DNA from: Planococcus glaciei
Lineage (GTDB): Bacteria; Bacillota; Bacilli; Bacillales_A; Planococcaceae
Direction: 5' to 3'
Length of the DNA: 64,000 bases
Assembly (NCBI RefSeq): GCF_900099655.1
Contig: NZ_FNDC01000001.1
Span: forward strand, 186,001 to 250,000
The notes under the pieces were generated by a model. It ran no database searches, was not told the DNA's origin, and saw only the letters and a program-made list of their open reading frames with translations. A program made the translations under genes and the position numbers. Positions 50,583 through 61,000 of the stretch are shown here, one piece after another; the stretch's first letter is position 1, and each line of letters opens with the position of its first letter.

Positions 50583-52463
50583 TTATTGATCCAACAAGCT
50601 GACGGATACTTTGACATCGAGCTCCTGGCTGCCGCCTCTGTATACGCCCTGCACCGGGCTGACGTCATTATAGTCACGGCCGACGCCGACCCGGATATGA
50701 TGTTCAAGCGCTTCTACGTTGTTGGTCGGGTCAAGGCCTACCCAGCCGATTCCCGGAACCATCACTTCGACCCAGGCATGGCTCGCAGCGTCCCCAACCA
50801 AAGCAGAGTTCTCGCCAACGTACAAATAGCCGCTGACGTAGCGGGCGGGAATTTGGCTGCCGCGCAAAATCCCCAGCATGACGTGCGTGATGTCCTGGCA
50901 GACACCCTTCATCAAATCAAATGACTCTTCCGCTTTGGTCGAAACGGTGGTGGATTCCCCGTCATAGGTAAAACGGTCATGGAGATAGCCCATCACATCA
51001 ATGGCAAACTGAACCGGATTGTCCATTTCGCCGATATCTTGCTTCACTTGCTCTACTTGTTCCGGCGACAGGTACGTATATGCGGTATTGCTCAAATAAG
51101 GCAAATACTGCTCGCTGAACAGTTTGGAATGGAAAATTGCATTCATTTCCGGTGAATATTCGATGCGGTGGATAAATGGGCTTTTTTGGATGCTGACAAT
51201 CGACGTTGTCTTCACTTCCAGATGCTGATGATGTTCAGCGATAAAGAAAGTTTCCACATCGTTGCCCCAAATATCGATATGCTCTTTAGTCAGCGTCGCC
51301 GGCGTGATGTCGGCCCGGTAGGACAAGAGGCGCTGCGTTTCATCCGTTTTCGGTTTCAGGCGGATGGAGTTCATGCTTTGGTCGACAATCGTTTCGTACT
51401 TGAATATATTTGTATGCTCTACTTTATATTTCATCGTAGTAATTCCCTTCGTACTCATGGACTGAGATTGGGTTTGAGTTTGGGTGCCGGTTTGTTCAGA
51501 TGCCGGATCGATCAAATAATAGGTTTTTGAAAATAACTGGCTGATTTCATTGCAGCCGTCCTGGAAATGATTTAAAAAGTCCATCATTTCGTCAGCGGTC
51601 AGATGGTCAATATCAACTTCGTTGAATTCGGTTCTTACTTGGTCAAGCTTAGCAAGAAGCTCCCAGGAATAGTGGGATACCTTCCCGCCTTCCAATTCCT
51701 CCACCGCTTCCCTCACATGATCCAGGCAATAGCGGATCGAACGGGGGAACGCTTTATCGGAAATCAGGAAACTAAGCACTTGGCGCGGATCCATTTTGGG
51801 AAGATGGGCTTTTAAATACGCCTCGTAGCCTTTCGTCATCCGCAAGGCAGCGAGCCAGTAATAATAGTCTTCCGTTTCTTCCTGCAATTGCTGCTCATAC
51901 GTCCGCTCGCACACAACATTTAAAATGCGTGCTGTTTTCTCTGCCCGCTCCAGCCACTTGCCAATTTTGATAATCTGATATTCCACACCCCGCTGCATAG
52001 CGGATTCAATGATCCCTTGGGAAGTAAGGGAAGTCATTTTTACCAGCTCTAAAAAGCTGCGCATTTCATGGGTTGCACATTGCTGCGGATCGATATTCTG
52101 CAGCGCCAAATAACAGCTGTTCCATATTTGCCAGTACTCATCGGTGATATGGTCCCGGCTCACCCGTGCATTTTCCCGTATATAGCGGACACAGTTCGCC
52201 ACTGAATTCAAGTTTTCATCGGCCATCACCAAGTAATGAATCAGCTTATCTTCATTGTAAGGAGAGAGGGAATGCAGCCCTTCCAGCTCCTGGGCGGAGG
52301 CACAGATTTCATATGTCAGCCTCCAATCGCTTTCCCGGATCAGATCTTCATCGGAAGCTTCAATCATCTGCAGGAGCTGCACATCCAATATGCGCGCATT
52401 GTTTTCCGCCCGTTCTGCGTTTCGGGACATCCAATACAAGGAATTGGCTACTCGACTCAGCAT
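50583..52463 (-). CDS. Fusion: alpha-E domain plus transglutaminase-like protein
   Basis: A 626-residue protein joining two modules that are usually separate genes. Residues about 1-320 are the helical alpha-E (DUF403) domain starting MLSRVANSLYWMSRNAERAENNARILD. A Gln/Thr/Ser-rich linker (EQTGTQTQTQSQSMS) follows. Residues about 344-626 are the bacterial transglutaminase N-domain (KYKVEHTNIFKYE) and catalytic core with Cys in GVCQDITHVML, His in SHAWVEV and Asp in LDPTNN. The linker contains an in-frame ATG (51434) with AAGGGA 9 bases before it. It overlaps the ATP-grasp stop by one base. These modules are thought to act in amide or peptide ligation or hydrolysis. Confidence 0.85.
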   Translation of the reverse strand: MLSRVANSLYWMSRNAERAENNARILDVQLLQMIEASDEDLIRESDWRLTYEICASAQELEGLHSLSPYNEDKLIHYLVMADENLNSVANCVRYIRENARVSRDHITDEYWQIWNSCYLALQNIDPQQCATHEMRSFLELVKMTSLTSQGIIESAMQRGVEYQIIKIGKWLERAEKTARILNVVCERTYEQQLQEETEDYYYWLAALRMTKGYEAYLKAHLPKMDPRQVLSFLISDKAFPRSIRYCLDHVREAVEELEGGKVSHYSWELLAKLDQVRTEFNEVDIDHLTADEMMDFLNHFQDGCNEISQLFSKTYYLIDPASEQTGTQTQTQSQSMSTKGITTMKYKVEHTNIFKYETIVDQSMNSIRLKPKTDETQRLLSYRADITPATLTKEHIDIWGNDVETFFIAEHHQHLEVKTTSIVSIQKSPFIHRIEYSPEMNAIFHSKLFSEQYLPYLSNTAYTYLSPEQVEQVKQDIGEMDNPVQFAIDVMGYLHDRFTYDGESTTVSTKAEESFDLMKGVCQDITHVMLGILRGSQIPARYVSGYLYVGENSALVGDAASHAWVEVMVPGIGWVGLDPTNNVEALEHHIRVGVGRDYNDVSPVQGVYRGGSQELDVKVSVSLLDQ

Positions 52464-53920
52464 TAAAGAGCCCCCCTCTCTTCTTTTTCTTTATAAACCC
52501 ATGTATCCTTGCCGCCGCCCCCTTGAGAAGAATTGACCACAAGTGAGCCTTGCTTCAACGCCACACGGGACAAGCCGCCCGGAAGGACGCGCGTTTCCGC
52601 TCCCCTCATAACAAATACCCGCAAATCCACATGGCACGGATAAAATTCCTCTCCTTGATAAGCCGGTGCCCTCGACAGTTTAATCGTCGGCTGCGCAATA
52701 TACTGATGCGGCGTTTCGATGATTTTCTCCCTGAAAATTTCAATAAGTTCCTTAGAGGCATGCGGCCCAACAAGCATGTCATAGCCGCCGGATGCTCCGA
52801 CATTTTTCACTACCAGCTCTTCCAGATGCTCAAGCACCCATTCCCGCTCATCGGAATTGTCGAGCAGATACGTCTTCACATTGTCGATAATGGGTTCTTC
52901 TTTCAGGTAGTAGCGGATCATATCAGGCACATACGCATAGATTGCCTTGTCGTCTGCCACTCCGTTCCCAATGCCGTTCAATATTGCGACGTTTCCGTTG
53001 CGATAAGCCTCTACAAGGCCTGGCACGCCAAGCGCTGAATCTTCCCGGAAAGCTTCCGGATCCAAGAAGTCGTCGTCGATGCGGCGATAAATAATATCTA
53101 CCCGCTTAAGCCCACGGATAGACTTCATGTACACAATATTTTTCCGGACGACAAGGTCCCGCCCTTCGACTAAATCGATGCCCATTTGCTGGGCCAGGAA
53201 TACATGGTCATAATAAGCGGAATTGTACATGCCCGGCGTCAACAGCACGGCAAACGGCTTCTCTCCTGTAGATTTGGGTGCATGGTCCAAAATGGCTTTA
53301 TGTAGGTGGGACAATTGATGTTCGAGCGCATGGACCGAATGATTGGTGAAAAATTCAGGATACACTTGCCGCATCACATAGCGGTTTTGATACACATAGG
53401 ACATTCCGGAAGGGTTGCGCAAATTGTCTTCGAGCACATGATACTTGCCATTTTCATCACGGATCAAATCGATGCCAGCCAGAAAAATATGGTTTTTCAG
53501 CGGAACATCAATTCCTTGTACTTGTTTCGCATAGTAATATGGGTTTTCTTCAACCAGTCTTCGGGGAACCACGCCGTCATCAAGAATTTTTTGCTCGTGG
53601 TAAACATCGTCCAAAAAACGGTTGAGGGCTTCTGTCCGTTGAACCATTCCTTTTTCAATAGTTTTCCATTCATCCGGCGAAATGATAATCGGCACAAAAT
53701 CAAAAGGCATGGTTCTTTCGGTGCCGACGTTATTGTTGTAGACGGTGAATGTGATGCCTTGGCGCAAAAATGAAAGCTGGGCCGTTTCATGTTTTTCCTT
53801 TAATTCGTCTTTTGAAAACCCATTGAGCAGTTCATAGAACTTCCGGTAATGGGGTTTCGGCAAACCCTCTGCTGTAAACATTTCATCAAAAAAAGGTTTT
53901 ACATTATATGACTCAAACAT
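52463..53920 (-). CDS. Circularly permuted type 2 ATP-grasp protein (DUF404/DUF407)
   Basis: A 485-residue protein of the circularly permuted ATP-grasp family. Recognisable blocks are RMDRRFLVL-like AGIDLIRDENGKYHVLEDNLRNPSGMSYV (about 160), KRVDIIYRRIDDDFLDPE, VAILNGIGNGVADDKAIYAYVP and VKNVGASGGYDMLVG. The family is predicted to be an amino-acid or peptide ligase; its natural substrate is unknown. It precedes and overlaps the alpha-E/transglutaminase fusion by one base (TAATG), forming a two-gene operon. GGAGGGTT precedes ATG 53920. Confidence 0.85.
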   Translation of the reverse strand: MFESYNVKPFFDEMFTAEGLPKPHYRKFYELLNGFSKDELKEKHETAQLSFLRQGITFTVYNNNVGTERTMPFDFVPIIISPDEWKTIEKGMVQRTEALNRFLDDVYHEQKILDDGVVPRRLVEENPYYYAKQVQGIDVPLKNHIFLAGIDLIRDENGKYHVLEDNLRNPSGMSYVYQNRYVMRQVYPEFFTNHSVHALEHQLSHLHKAILDHAPKSTGEKPFAVLLTPGMYNSAYYDHVFLAQQMGIDLVEGRDLVVRKNIVYMKSIRGLKRVDIIYRRIDDDFLDPEAFREDSALGVPGLVEAYRNGNVAILNGIGNGVADDKAIYAYVPDMIRYYLKEEPIIDNVKTYLLDNSDEREWVLEHLEELVVKNVGASGGYDMLVGPHASKELIEIFREKIIETPHQYIAQPTIKLSRAPAYQGEEFYPCHVDLRVFVMRGAETRVLPGGLSRVALKQGSLVVNSSQGGGGKDTWVYKEKEERGAL

Positions 53921-53971
53921 GGTAACCCTCCCTCTTTTAAATAGAATTTTCTGTTAATTTTCGAGTTACAA

Positions 53972-54009
53972 AAAAGCTATAGCTCTTTCGTAAAGGAGCG
54001 ATAGCTTTT
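53972..54009 (-). terminator. Terminator of the YtxH-like gene
   Basis: Stem AAAAGCTATaGCTC / GAGCgATAGCTTTT with a 10-nt loop and a T tract on the minus strand. Confidence 0.8.
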
Positions 54010-54032
54010 CCATGTTTTTATTTTAACCTTTT

Positions 54033-54662
54033 TCACTTATCAAATGTTGAATTTTTAGAAGATTTCGAGCCACTGGAATCTTTTTCGGCTAAATCTTTTT
54101 TCAGCGATTCTGTGTATTCCGTGCTGCCGCCGTAAATGCCGCCTGACGGAGTAGAATCGATTGCAGAACTTCCGCTTGTAGCGCCAGTTGCACCCGCACC
54201 CCCCGTTGTAGATCCAGGAGTTGTAGATCCTACAGAACCTGCTGAACCGCCGGCTGTTCCTGAGGTACCGCTGCCGGTTAGGTCAGAGCTCGATAAGCCT
54301 GAAGTGCTTGTAGTTGAAGTGGAAGAAGTCTTATCTGAAGAACCGCCCACTTCGTCTTGAAGCGTCTTGTTGGCTTTATCCAACATATCTTTCTCTTTAT
54401 CCATCATTTTCTGCTGGCTTTCGATTGCGCTTTTAACTGACTCTACAGCTTTATTGACGCTTGGCTTCACTTTATCCACCATGCCGCCTGATTGCTCGTT
54501 AAAACGCTCCAATCCTTTTTTCACGTTTTCTTTAAGGTTACCGGCTTGAGTGGTAGTGGTTCCATCCGACTCCACTTTTTTCTGGGTCATTGCCGCACCA
54601 ATCGCAGCCCCGATTCCCAATAGCACTAATTTGCTGAACACACCGCCTGAACGTCTGGCCAT
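54033..54662 (-). CDS. YtxH-like protein with Ser/Thr/Gly-rich tail
   Basis: A 209-residue protein. A short hydrophobic segment (about 9-25, SKLVLLGIGAAIGAAM) is followed by a helical amphipathic region (about 40-105), as in YtxH/general stress proteins. Residues about 108-185 are low complexity, mostly Ser, Thr, Gly and Ala; the end is charged. The first part is membrane-associated; the tail has no known fold. AAAGGAGTG precedes ATG 54662. YtxH genes in B. subtilis belong to the sigma-B response, but I could not find a convincing sigma-B promoter here. Confidence 0.7.
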   Translation of the reverse strand: MARRSGGVFSKLVLLGIGAAIGAAMTQKKVESDGTTTTQAGNLKENVKKGLERFNEQSGGMVDKVKPSVNKAVESVKSAIESQQKMMDKEKDMLDKANKTLQDEVGGSSDKTSSTSTTSTSGLSSSDLTGSGTSGTAGGSAGSVGSTTPGSTTGGAGATGATSGSSAIDSTPSGGIYGGSTEYTESLKKDLAEKDSSGSKSSKNSTFDK

Positions 54663-54748
54663 AGTTATCCACTCCTTTTAATTTTAAAAATATACTGTCT
54701 TCTTAGTATTTACTGCTTTAGTCAGTTTTAAACCTTTAAAGAAAAATA

Positions 54749-54779
54749 AAAGACACCTTTTGTCATAGAAGGTGTCTTT
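54749..54779 (-). terminator. Terminator of the HD-GYP gene
   Basis: Stem AAAGACACCTT / AAGGTGTCTTT with a 9-nt loop, minus strand T tract, 15 bases after the stop codon. Confidence 0.85.
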
Positions 54780-54794
54780 ACAGTCCGATTCAGT

Positions 54795-55700
54795 TTAATT
54801 GATTTTGCCTTCTTCGATCATTACCTGTTCAAATGCCTCTACAACTTCCGGATCGTACTGGATGCCGGCCAGCCGTTTAATTTCATCCACTGCGTACTGC
54901 GCCGTAAAAGCTTTGCGGTAGGCCCGGTCTTCCGTCATAGCATCAAATGTATCGCAAACACCGATAATTTTCGCTTCCACCAAAATTTCATCGCCTTTTA
55001 AACCAAATGGATACCCTCGGCCATTTACCCGTTCATGATGCTGTTCTACAATATCCGCCAAATCTGCATACGCAGTCTTGCGCAGCATTGCTGCACCGTC
55101 ACCCGGATGCTTTTTCACCAATTCAAACTCCTCATCCGTCAATTTATCCGGCTTTTTCAGCACTTCTTCCGGAATGTTGATTTTTCCGATGTCGTGGAGG
55201 ATGGATGCTAAAAACAGATTATGTATCCGGTCTCTCCCTAATGCCATTTTCGTTGCAGTTTTAACGGCATATTTCGAAACACGCGAACTATGTTTGAATG
55301 TATAACGGTCTTTACGTTCTACTTCTTCCCCTATTTTACGCAATTCACTTATAACATTACTCATTGAATGAAAAACAGGGTATGTGGAAACTGAAAGAAA
55401 TGTTACATCTGTTTTAGCTGTTAGATAAATAGCTTCATCCAAATCTTGTGCAGAGAATAAATCATCTTCGCGCAAATTCACTTTAGAGTCATTTATTTCG
55501 ATTTCAACTTCGCCTTTCAATATATAAAAGAATTCTTGAACACTAGCATCTTCCCCCGGAAACAAGGCAATTAGTTTATCTTTCAAAACGGTTTGTTTCA
55601 TCATTTCAATGCCACCGCCATGGCCAAGAAGACTAAGAGTAGTAGAACCGTTTTTTACAGTTTCAAGATATCCATCTTTTAAAATCTTTAAGCCTTTCAC
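54795..55700 (-). CDS. Cupin plus HD-GYP phosphodiesterase
   Basis: A 301-residue protein. Residues about 15-100 form a cupin-like barrel (LFPGEDASVQEFFYILKGEVEIEIND); about 130-290 is an HD-GYP domain with HDIGKINIPEEVLKKPDKL, KKHPGDGAAML, EQHHERVNGRGYPFGLKG and DTFDAMTEDRAYRK, containing the HD, HH and GYP residues of c-di-GMP hydrolases. The cupin would sense a ligand or metal and control the phosphodiesterase. GTG start at 55700 after AAAAGGAAGTGG. No cyclase is nearby. Confidence 0.85.
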   Translation of the reverse strand: MKGLKILKDGYLETVKNGSTTLSLLGHGGGIEMMKQTVLKDKLIALFPGEDASVQEFFYILKGEVEIEINDSKVNLREDDLFSAQDLDEAIYLTAKTDVTFLSVSTYPVFHSMSNVISELRKIGEEVERKDRYTFKHSSRVSKYAVKTATKMALGRDRIHNLFLASILHDIGKINIPEEVLKKPDKLTDEEFELVKKHPGDGAAMLRKTAYADLADIVEQHHERVNGRGYPFGLKGDEILVEAKIIGVCDTFDAMTEDRAYRKAFTAQYAVDEIKRLAGIQYDPEVVEAFEQVMIEEGKIN

Positions 55701-55720
55701 AGTTCCACTTCCTTTTAAAA

Positions 55721-55758
55721 ACTATGGGAGTATAGGCATTTCCTATACTCCCAATAGT
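55721..55758 (-). terminator. Terminator of the exported coiled-coil protein gene
   Basis: Stem TATGGGAGTATAGG / CCTATACTCCCAATA (one bulge) with a 5-nt loop and a minus-strand T run. Confidence 0.8.
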
Positions 55759-55788
55759 ACTCTTCCACTCTATTTTTCACAACCAATT

Positions 55789-56223
55789 TTACCAGTCAAT
55801 CACCACTAAAGGATCAATCAAAGCATACCGATCTGCAAATTGGCATAAGATCCATTCCACTTCCACAGTGATACCAGCTGCAGTCGCTTTTTCAACGCCT
55901 TTACTTGTCATTTTCTGTGTTTTTTCATCTAACTTGCTGATTAATTTATCTAATTTCTCATTGTATTTTGATGTCAATGCCGCTTGTTTTTCAGCATCTT
56001 GCTCATTTGCGAAATCCGCTTGGTATTTTCCATAAATTTCGTCTGCCTTTACTTGGGCTTTCGCAATTTCTGTATAAATCTCGTTATTGACTTGTTCAAT
56101 ATCAGCTAATGCTCGCGCTATTTCCGGGCTCATTGCAGCTTTCTCTGCGGCAAATACTGGCGTACCGGCCATTACTACAAAAAGAACAAATAACATTACA
56201 GCAATCAAACTCTTTTTAAACAT
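55789..56223 (-). CDS. Exported helical protein of unknown function
   Basis: A 144-residue secreted protein. Signal peptide MFKKSLIAVMLFVLFVVMAGTPVFA cleaves after residue 25, followed by a long amphipathic helical region (about 35-110) rich in Glu, Lys, Ala and Gln that is likely coiled coil. The end has ITVEVEWILCQFADRYALIDPLVVIDW, a conserved-looking tail. The family is not recognised. ATG 56223 follows GGAGGAAAG. Confidence 0.65.
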   Translation of the reverse strand: MFKKSLIAVMLFVLFVVMAGTPVFAAEKAAMSPEIARALADIEQVNNEIYTEIAKAQVKADEIYGKYQADFANEQDAEKQAALTSKYNEKLDKLISKLDEKTQKMTSKGVEKATAAGITVEVEWILCQFADRYALIDPLVVIDW

Positions 56224-56436
56224 TTTCTTTCCTCCGCTCACTCTTTATTGTGACGAACAGGACAGATTTTAAAGTCAATAAAGGCTCCCCTATTGCCTTC
56301 ATTGCGTAAAATCATCAAAAATCTGTCAGTTCACCCACCTTAGTATATATGAACTAGGCATAAAGAACAATGACAATCGGTATTTTTCTGCACATTTAGA
56401 AGTTATTTACTTTTAATCACTTTTTTACATACAAAA
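56224..56436. other. Intergenic region upstream of the exported protein
   Basis: About 210 bases without a gene. It must contain the promoter of the exported coiled-coil protein gene. I see no clear operator. Confidence 0.5.
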
Positions 56437-56461
56437 AGAACCAGGGCAAGTGCCTGGTTCT
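56437..56461 (-). terminator. Terminator of the gltBD operon
   Basis: Perfect 9-bp stem AGAACCAGG / CCTGGTTCT with a 7-nt loop and a minus-strand T tract, next to the gltD stop. Confidence 0.85.
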
Positions 56462-56468
56462 CATTTTT

Positions 56469-57956
56469 TTATGGCAATACCGTTGTCCCCATGAGGAAGC
56501 GATCGCATTCCCGGGCAGCTTCGCGTCCTTCGTTGATAGCCCAAACAATCAGGCTTTGTCCGCGGCGCATATCTCCCGCCGCAAATACGCCTTCTACATT
56601 GGTCGTATATTTGCCGTATTCAGCTTTTACCGTTGAATTCGCTTCTGTTTCTACATTCAGTTTTTGGATCAAGCCTTGATCTGGTCCGCTGAATCCGATG
56701 GCAAGCAGCACCAAGTCCGCTTTCCAGACTTTTTCCGTACCTGGAATTTCCTCGCGGATGCGGGTGCCGTCTTCGCCAATTCTCAGTTTCACGTTAACAG
56801 TATGCACTTCTTTCACATTGCCTTCTGCATCGCCGACAAACTTCTTCGTCATGACGGCGTACGCTCTTGGGTCATCTCCGAAGGCAGCGGCCGCTTCTTT
56901 TTGCCCGTATTCCACGCGGTGAACGCGCGGATATTGCGGCCACGGGTTGCCTACTTCGTCGCGGATGGCTCCTTTTTTATCATAGACATCGAATTGGACA
57001 AGGCTTTTGCAATTATGCCGAACGGAAGTCGCTAAGCAATCCGTTCCGGTGTCTCCGCCGCCAATGACGATGACATCCTTGCCTTCTGCTGAGATGTAAT
57101 TGCCGTCTTCCAGATTGGAATCGAGCAAGCTCTTTGTATTGCTGTGCAGAAAATCCATTGCGTAGTGGATGCCTTTCAGCTCCCGCCCTTCTACTTGAAG
57201 ATTGCGGTGAATGGTAGCACCCGCACACATGATGACCGCGTCAAAATCGGAGCGCAATGCCGATACCGGATAATCTTTTCCGACTTCGGTATTGGTAATG
57301 AACGTGATGCCTTCCTGTTCCAGAATCCGGACGCGGCGCATGACCACGTCATAAGACAGTTTCATTTCCGGGATGCCATAAGTCAACAGTCCGCCGACCC
57401 GGTCACTGCGTTCAAACACCGTGACCAAATGGCCGGCTTTATTCAACTGCGCAGCTGCTGCAAGTCCGGCAGGGCCCGACCCGATGACGGCCACTTTTTT
57501 GCCGGTTCGTGTTTTTGGCGGTTCCGGTACGACCCAGCCTTCCGCAAAGCCGCGTTCGATGATGGAACGCTCCACTGTACGGATAGCGACAGGCGGTTCG
57601 TTGATGCCCAACACACACGCTCCTTCACAAGGAGCCGGGCACGCCATTCCGGTAAACTCCGGAAAATTATTCATCACATGTTCGCGGTGCAGCGCTTCTT
57701 TCCATTGGCCGCGGTAAACCAGATCGTTCCATTCCGGTATTAGGTGGTAAACCGGGCATCCGGTCGTGACACCGCTGATTTCCATTCCGGACTGGCAAGT
57801 CGGCACGCCGCAATCCATACAGCGCGCACCTTGCTTTCTTACTTCTTCATCCGATAGCGGAATCGTGTAATCGGACCAGTCTTTTGTCCGCTCCGCCGGA
57901 TTGCGTTCTTTCAATGTCTGTCGGCTGTATTCCATAAATCCAGTCGATTTCCCCAT
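56469..57956 (-). CDS. gltD: Glutamate synthase (NADPH), small subunit
   Basis: A 495-residue subunit that passes electrons from NADPH to the large subunit. N-terminal cysteines for iron-sulfur clusters are in [30 protein letters not shown] and [18 protein letters not shown] is bound at [19 protein letters not shown] (about 150) and NADPH at [18 protein letters not shown] (about 295). Length as usual. 69 bases separate it from gltB, so the two are one operon. AGGAGGGATAC precedes ATG 57956. Confidence 0.95.
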   Translation of the reverse strand: MGKSTGFMEYSRQTLKERNPAERTKDWSDYTIPLSDEEVRKQGARCMDCGVPTCQSGMEISGVTTGCPVYHLIPEWNDLVYRGQWKEALHREHVMNNFPEFTGMACPAPCEGACVLGINEPPVAIRTVERSIIERGFAEGWVVPEPPKTRTGKKVAVIGSGPAGLAAAAQLNKAGHLVTVFERSDRVGGLLTYGIPEMKLSYDVVMRRVRILEQEGITFITNTEVGKDYPVSALRSDFDAVIMCAGATIHRNLQVEGRELKGIHYAMDFLHSNTKSLLDSNLEDGNYISAEGKDVIVIGGGDTGTDCLATSVRHNCKSLVQFDVYDKKGAIRDEVGNPWPQYPRVHRVEYGQKEAAAAFGDDPRAYAVMTKKFVGDAEGNVKEVHTVNVKLRIGEDGTRIREEIPGTEKVWKADLVLLAIGFSGPDQGLIQKLNVETEANSTVKAEYGKYTTNVEGVFAAGDMRRGQSLIVWAINEGREAARECDRFLMGTTVLP

Positions 57957-58025
57957 TGTATCCCTCCTATTCGCTTATCCCGTTTCAACGGCTAGTGCAA
58001 CGTTTCACTGATTGAAGGTTGCTGG

Positions 58026-61000
58026 TTACTTCCCTGCTCCGGCCATTTTGCTTTCTTCAAAAGCGGCCATTTCGGCATCAAACTTGGACATGCCGCTGTT
58101 TTGCAGGTTATTGATGCGCTCATTGATCTTCAAGTAAGCTTTCGGAATGACCCGTACAAATTTAGCAGAGTAAATTTCCCAATTTGCCAGAAGGCGCTTG
58201 CCGTTCTTACTATTTGTATAGCCGACGTGCTTGGCAATCATTTCACGCAGTTCTTCAATTTCGGCCGGGTCTGCCATAGGCTGCAGATGAACCATTTCAG
58301 CGTTGCAGCGGTTTCCGAAGGTGCCATCTTCATCAAGCACATAGGCGATTCCGCCGGACATTCCAGCTGCAAAGTTTTTGCCCGTTTTCCCGAGAATCGC
58401 GACACGGCCGCCGGTCATGTATTCGCAGCCATGGTCGCCGACTCCTTCAACGACAATGTTCGCTCCGCTGTTGCGGACAGCAAAACGCTCGCCTGCCAAC
58501 CCGTAAATATAGGCTTCACCAGCAGAAGCGCCGTAGAACGCGACATTGCCGATAATAATATTGTTTTCCGGCAGGAAGGTTGAATCGCCTGCCGGGTAAG
58601 TGATGATTTTTCCGCCGGATAAACCTTTGCCGACGAAGTCATTGGCATCGCCGACCAATTTCATGGTCATTCCTTTTGGCGTAAACGCTCCAAACGCCTG
58701 GCCGGCTGATCCTTTAAAATTCAAATTGATCGTATCTTCCGGCAATCCTTCTGCGCCGTACTTTTTGGAAATGGCACTTCCGACAATGGTCCCTGTTGCC
58801 CGGTGGATATTGCGGATCGCCGTAGTGACTTCAACCCGTTCTCCGGTTTCAATCGCTTTTTCACAGCGCGGCAACAATTCCTGGCAATCCAGGGTTTTTT
58901 CCAGCTCATGGTTTTGCTTAACCGTGGCATAGCGGCCTACTTTTTCAGGCAGGTCCGGCTGGTACAGCAGCGCCGATAAATCGATGCCTTCCGCCTTCCA
59001 ATGGTCGATCGCTTTATTGGCTTCGAGCACATCGGTCCGGCCAATCATTTCGTTAATTGTACGGAAGCCGAGTTCCGCCATCAATTCACGTGCTTCTCTC
59101 GCGATAAAGCGCATGAAGTTGGCTACATGTTCCGGGTCTCCCATATATTTTTTGCGGAGTTCTGGATTTTGCGTCGCAATGCCGACCGGACATGTATCCA
59201 AATGGCAGACGCGCATCATGACGCATCCCAAAACAACCAGCGGCGCGGTTGAAAAGCCGTATTCTTCTGCTCCCAGAAGTGCGGCAACCACGACATCACG
59301 GCCGGTCATCATTTTGCCATCAGTCTCGACGACGATGCGGTCACGCAAACCGTTCAGCATCAAAGTCTGGTGGGTTTCGGCAAGCCCGATTTCCCAAGGA
59401 AGCCCGGTATGCTTCAGGCTGGTCTTCGGCGCTGCGCCCGTCCCGCCGTCATAGCCGCTGATCAGGACAAGATCCGCACGCCCTTTTGCTACGCCTGCTG
59501 CTATCGTTCCTACGCCGACAGCGGAAACAAGTTTTACGCTGATGCGTGCCGTCGGGTTGGCGTTTTTCAAATTGAAAATCAGTTCCGCTAAATCTTCGAT
59601 CGAATAGATATCGTGATGCGGCGGCGGGGAAATCAATTCCACGCCGGGTGTAGATCCGCGCACTTCTGCGACCCACGGGTAGACTTTTTTGCCCGGCAAA
59701 TGGCCGCCTTCTCCAGGTTTTGCGCCTTGTGCAACTTTAATCTGGATTTCATCGGCATTGACCAAGTAATGGCTCGTGACGCCGAAGCGGCCGGATGCCA
59801 CTTGCTTGATCGCACTCCGGCGATTGTCGCCGTTTTTATCAGGGATAAAGCGGGCCACTTGTTCGCCGCCTTCTCCTGAATTGCTTCGGCCGCCAATCCG
59901 GTTCATGGCAATCGCCAAGGCTTCATGCGCTTCCTGGCTGATCGAACCAAAGCTCATGGCACCCGTTTTAAAACGGGCACAAATCTCTTCAATCGATTCC
60001 ACTTCTTCAATCGGCACAGGTGTCCGTTTTTTGAACGCCATCAAACCGCGGAGCGACTGGACGTTCGACGTTTCCTTCGTGAGGAGATTGGTATATTTTT
60101 TAAACGCTTCGTAATTATTCGTCCGGCAGGCATGCTGCAAAGTGTGGATTGTCGACGGGTTGTACTGATGGGTTTCCCCGTTCGCCCGGTACTGGTATTC
60201 ATCGCCCGGCTGCAGGAAAGTGTCCCCCGCCACCCGTTCCGGATAAGCCTGTTCGTGCCGCATCAGTACTTCTTTTGCAATGATATCGAGGCCGATGCCG
60301 CCGAGGCGCGAAGAAGTCCGCGTGAAATAACGGTCGATGACATCCATGTGAATGCCGACAGCTTCAAAAATCTGTGCTCCGCGGTAACTTTGGATGGTGG
60401 AAATCCCCATTTTCGACAGCACTTTGATAATCCCGTCCGTCACGGCATTGACATAGTTTGCTTCGGCTTCCTCAAACGGGATGCCGGTAATGTCGTCTAT
60501 CGCAATCAATTCGTTGATCGACCGGAACGCCAGATAAGGGTTGATCCCTTCCGCACCGTAGCCGAGCAGCATGGCAAAGTGATGGACTTCGCGGGCTTCC
60601 GCCGTTTCAATCAGAAGGCTCATTTTGATGCGGGTGCCTTGGCGGATCAAATGGTGGTGAAGGCCGGACACAGCCAATAAAGCCGGGATGGCTGCATATT
60701 CCTTATTGACGCCTCTATCAGATAGGATTAGCAGCGTGGCTCCTGCTTTAAACGCTTCGTCCGCTTTTATGAACAGAGCTTCCAATTCCTGTTCCATCGC
60801 TTGCGGGCCTCCCGCTTTCGGGAACAGAATCGGAAGCGTCACTACTTTAAACCCTTCAATCTTCTGCTGGCGCAATTTCTCCAATTGCAGGTTCGTCAAA
60901 ATAGGGGTCTCCAGCCGGATGTGGCGGCTGCTTTCAGGACCAGGCCGCACCAGATTGCCTTCTGCCCCGATGGTCGTGCGGGCCGCTGTGATAATATGTT

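Noticed and set aside
59925..60680. 251-codon frame antisense to gltB
   Set aside because: The gltB frame is unbroken and matches its family over its whole length; the antisense frame has no ribosome binding site.
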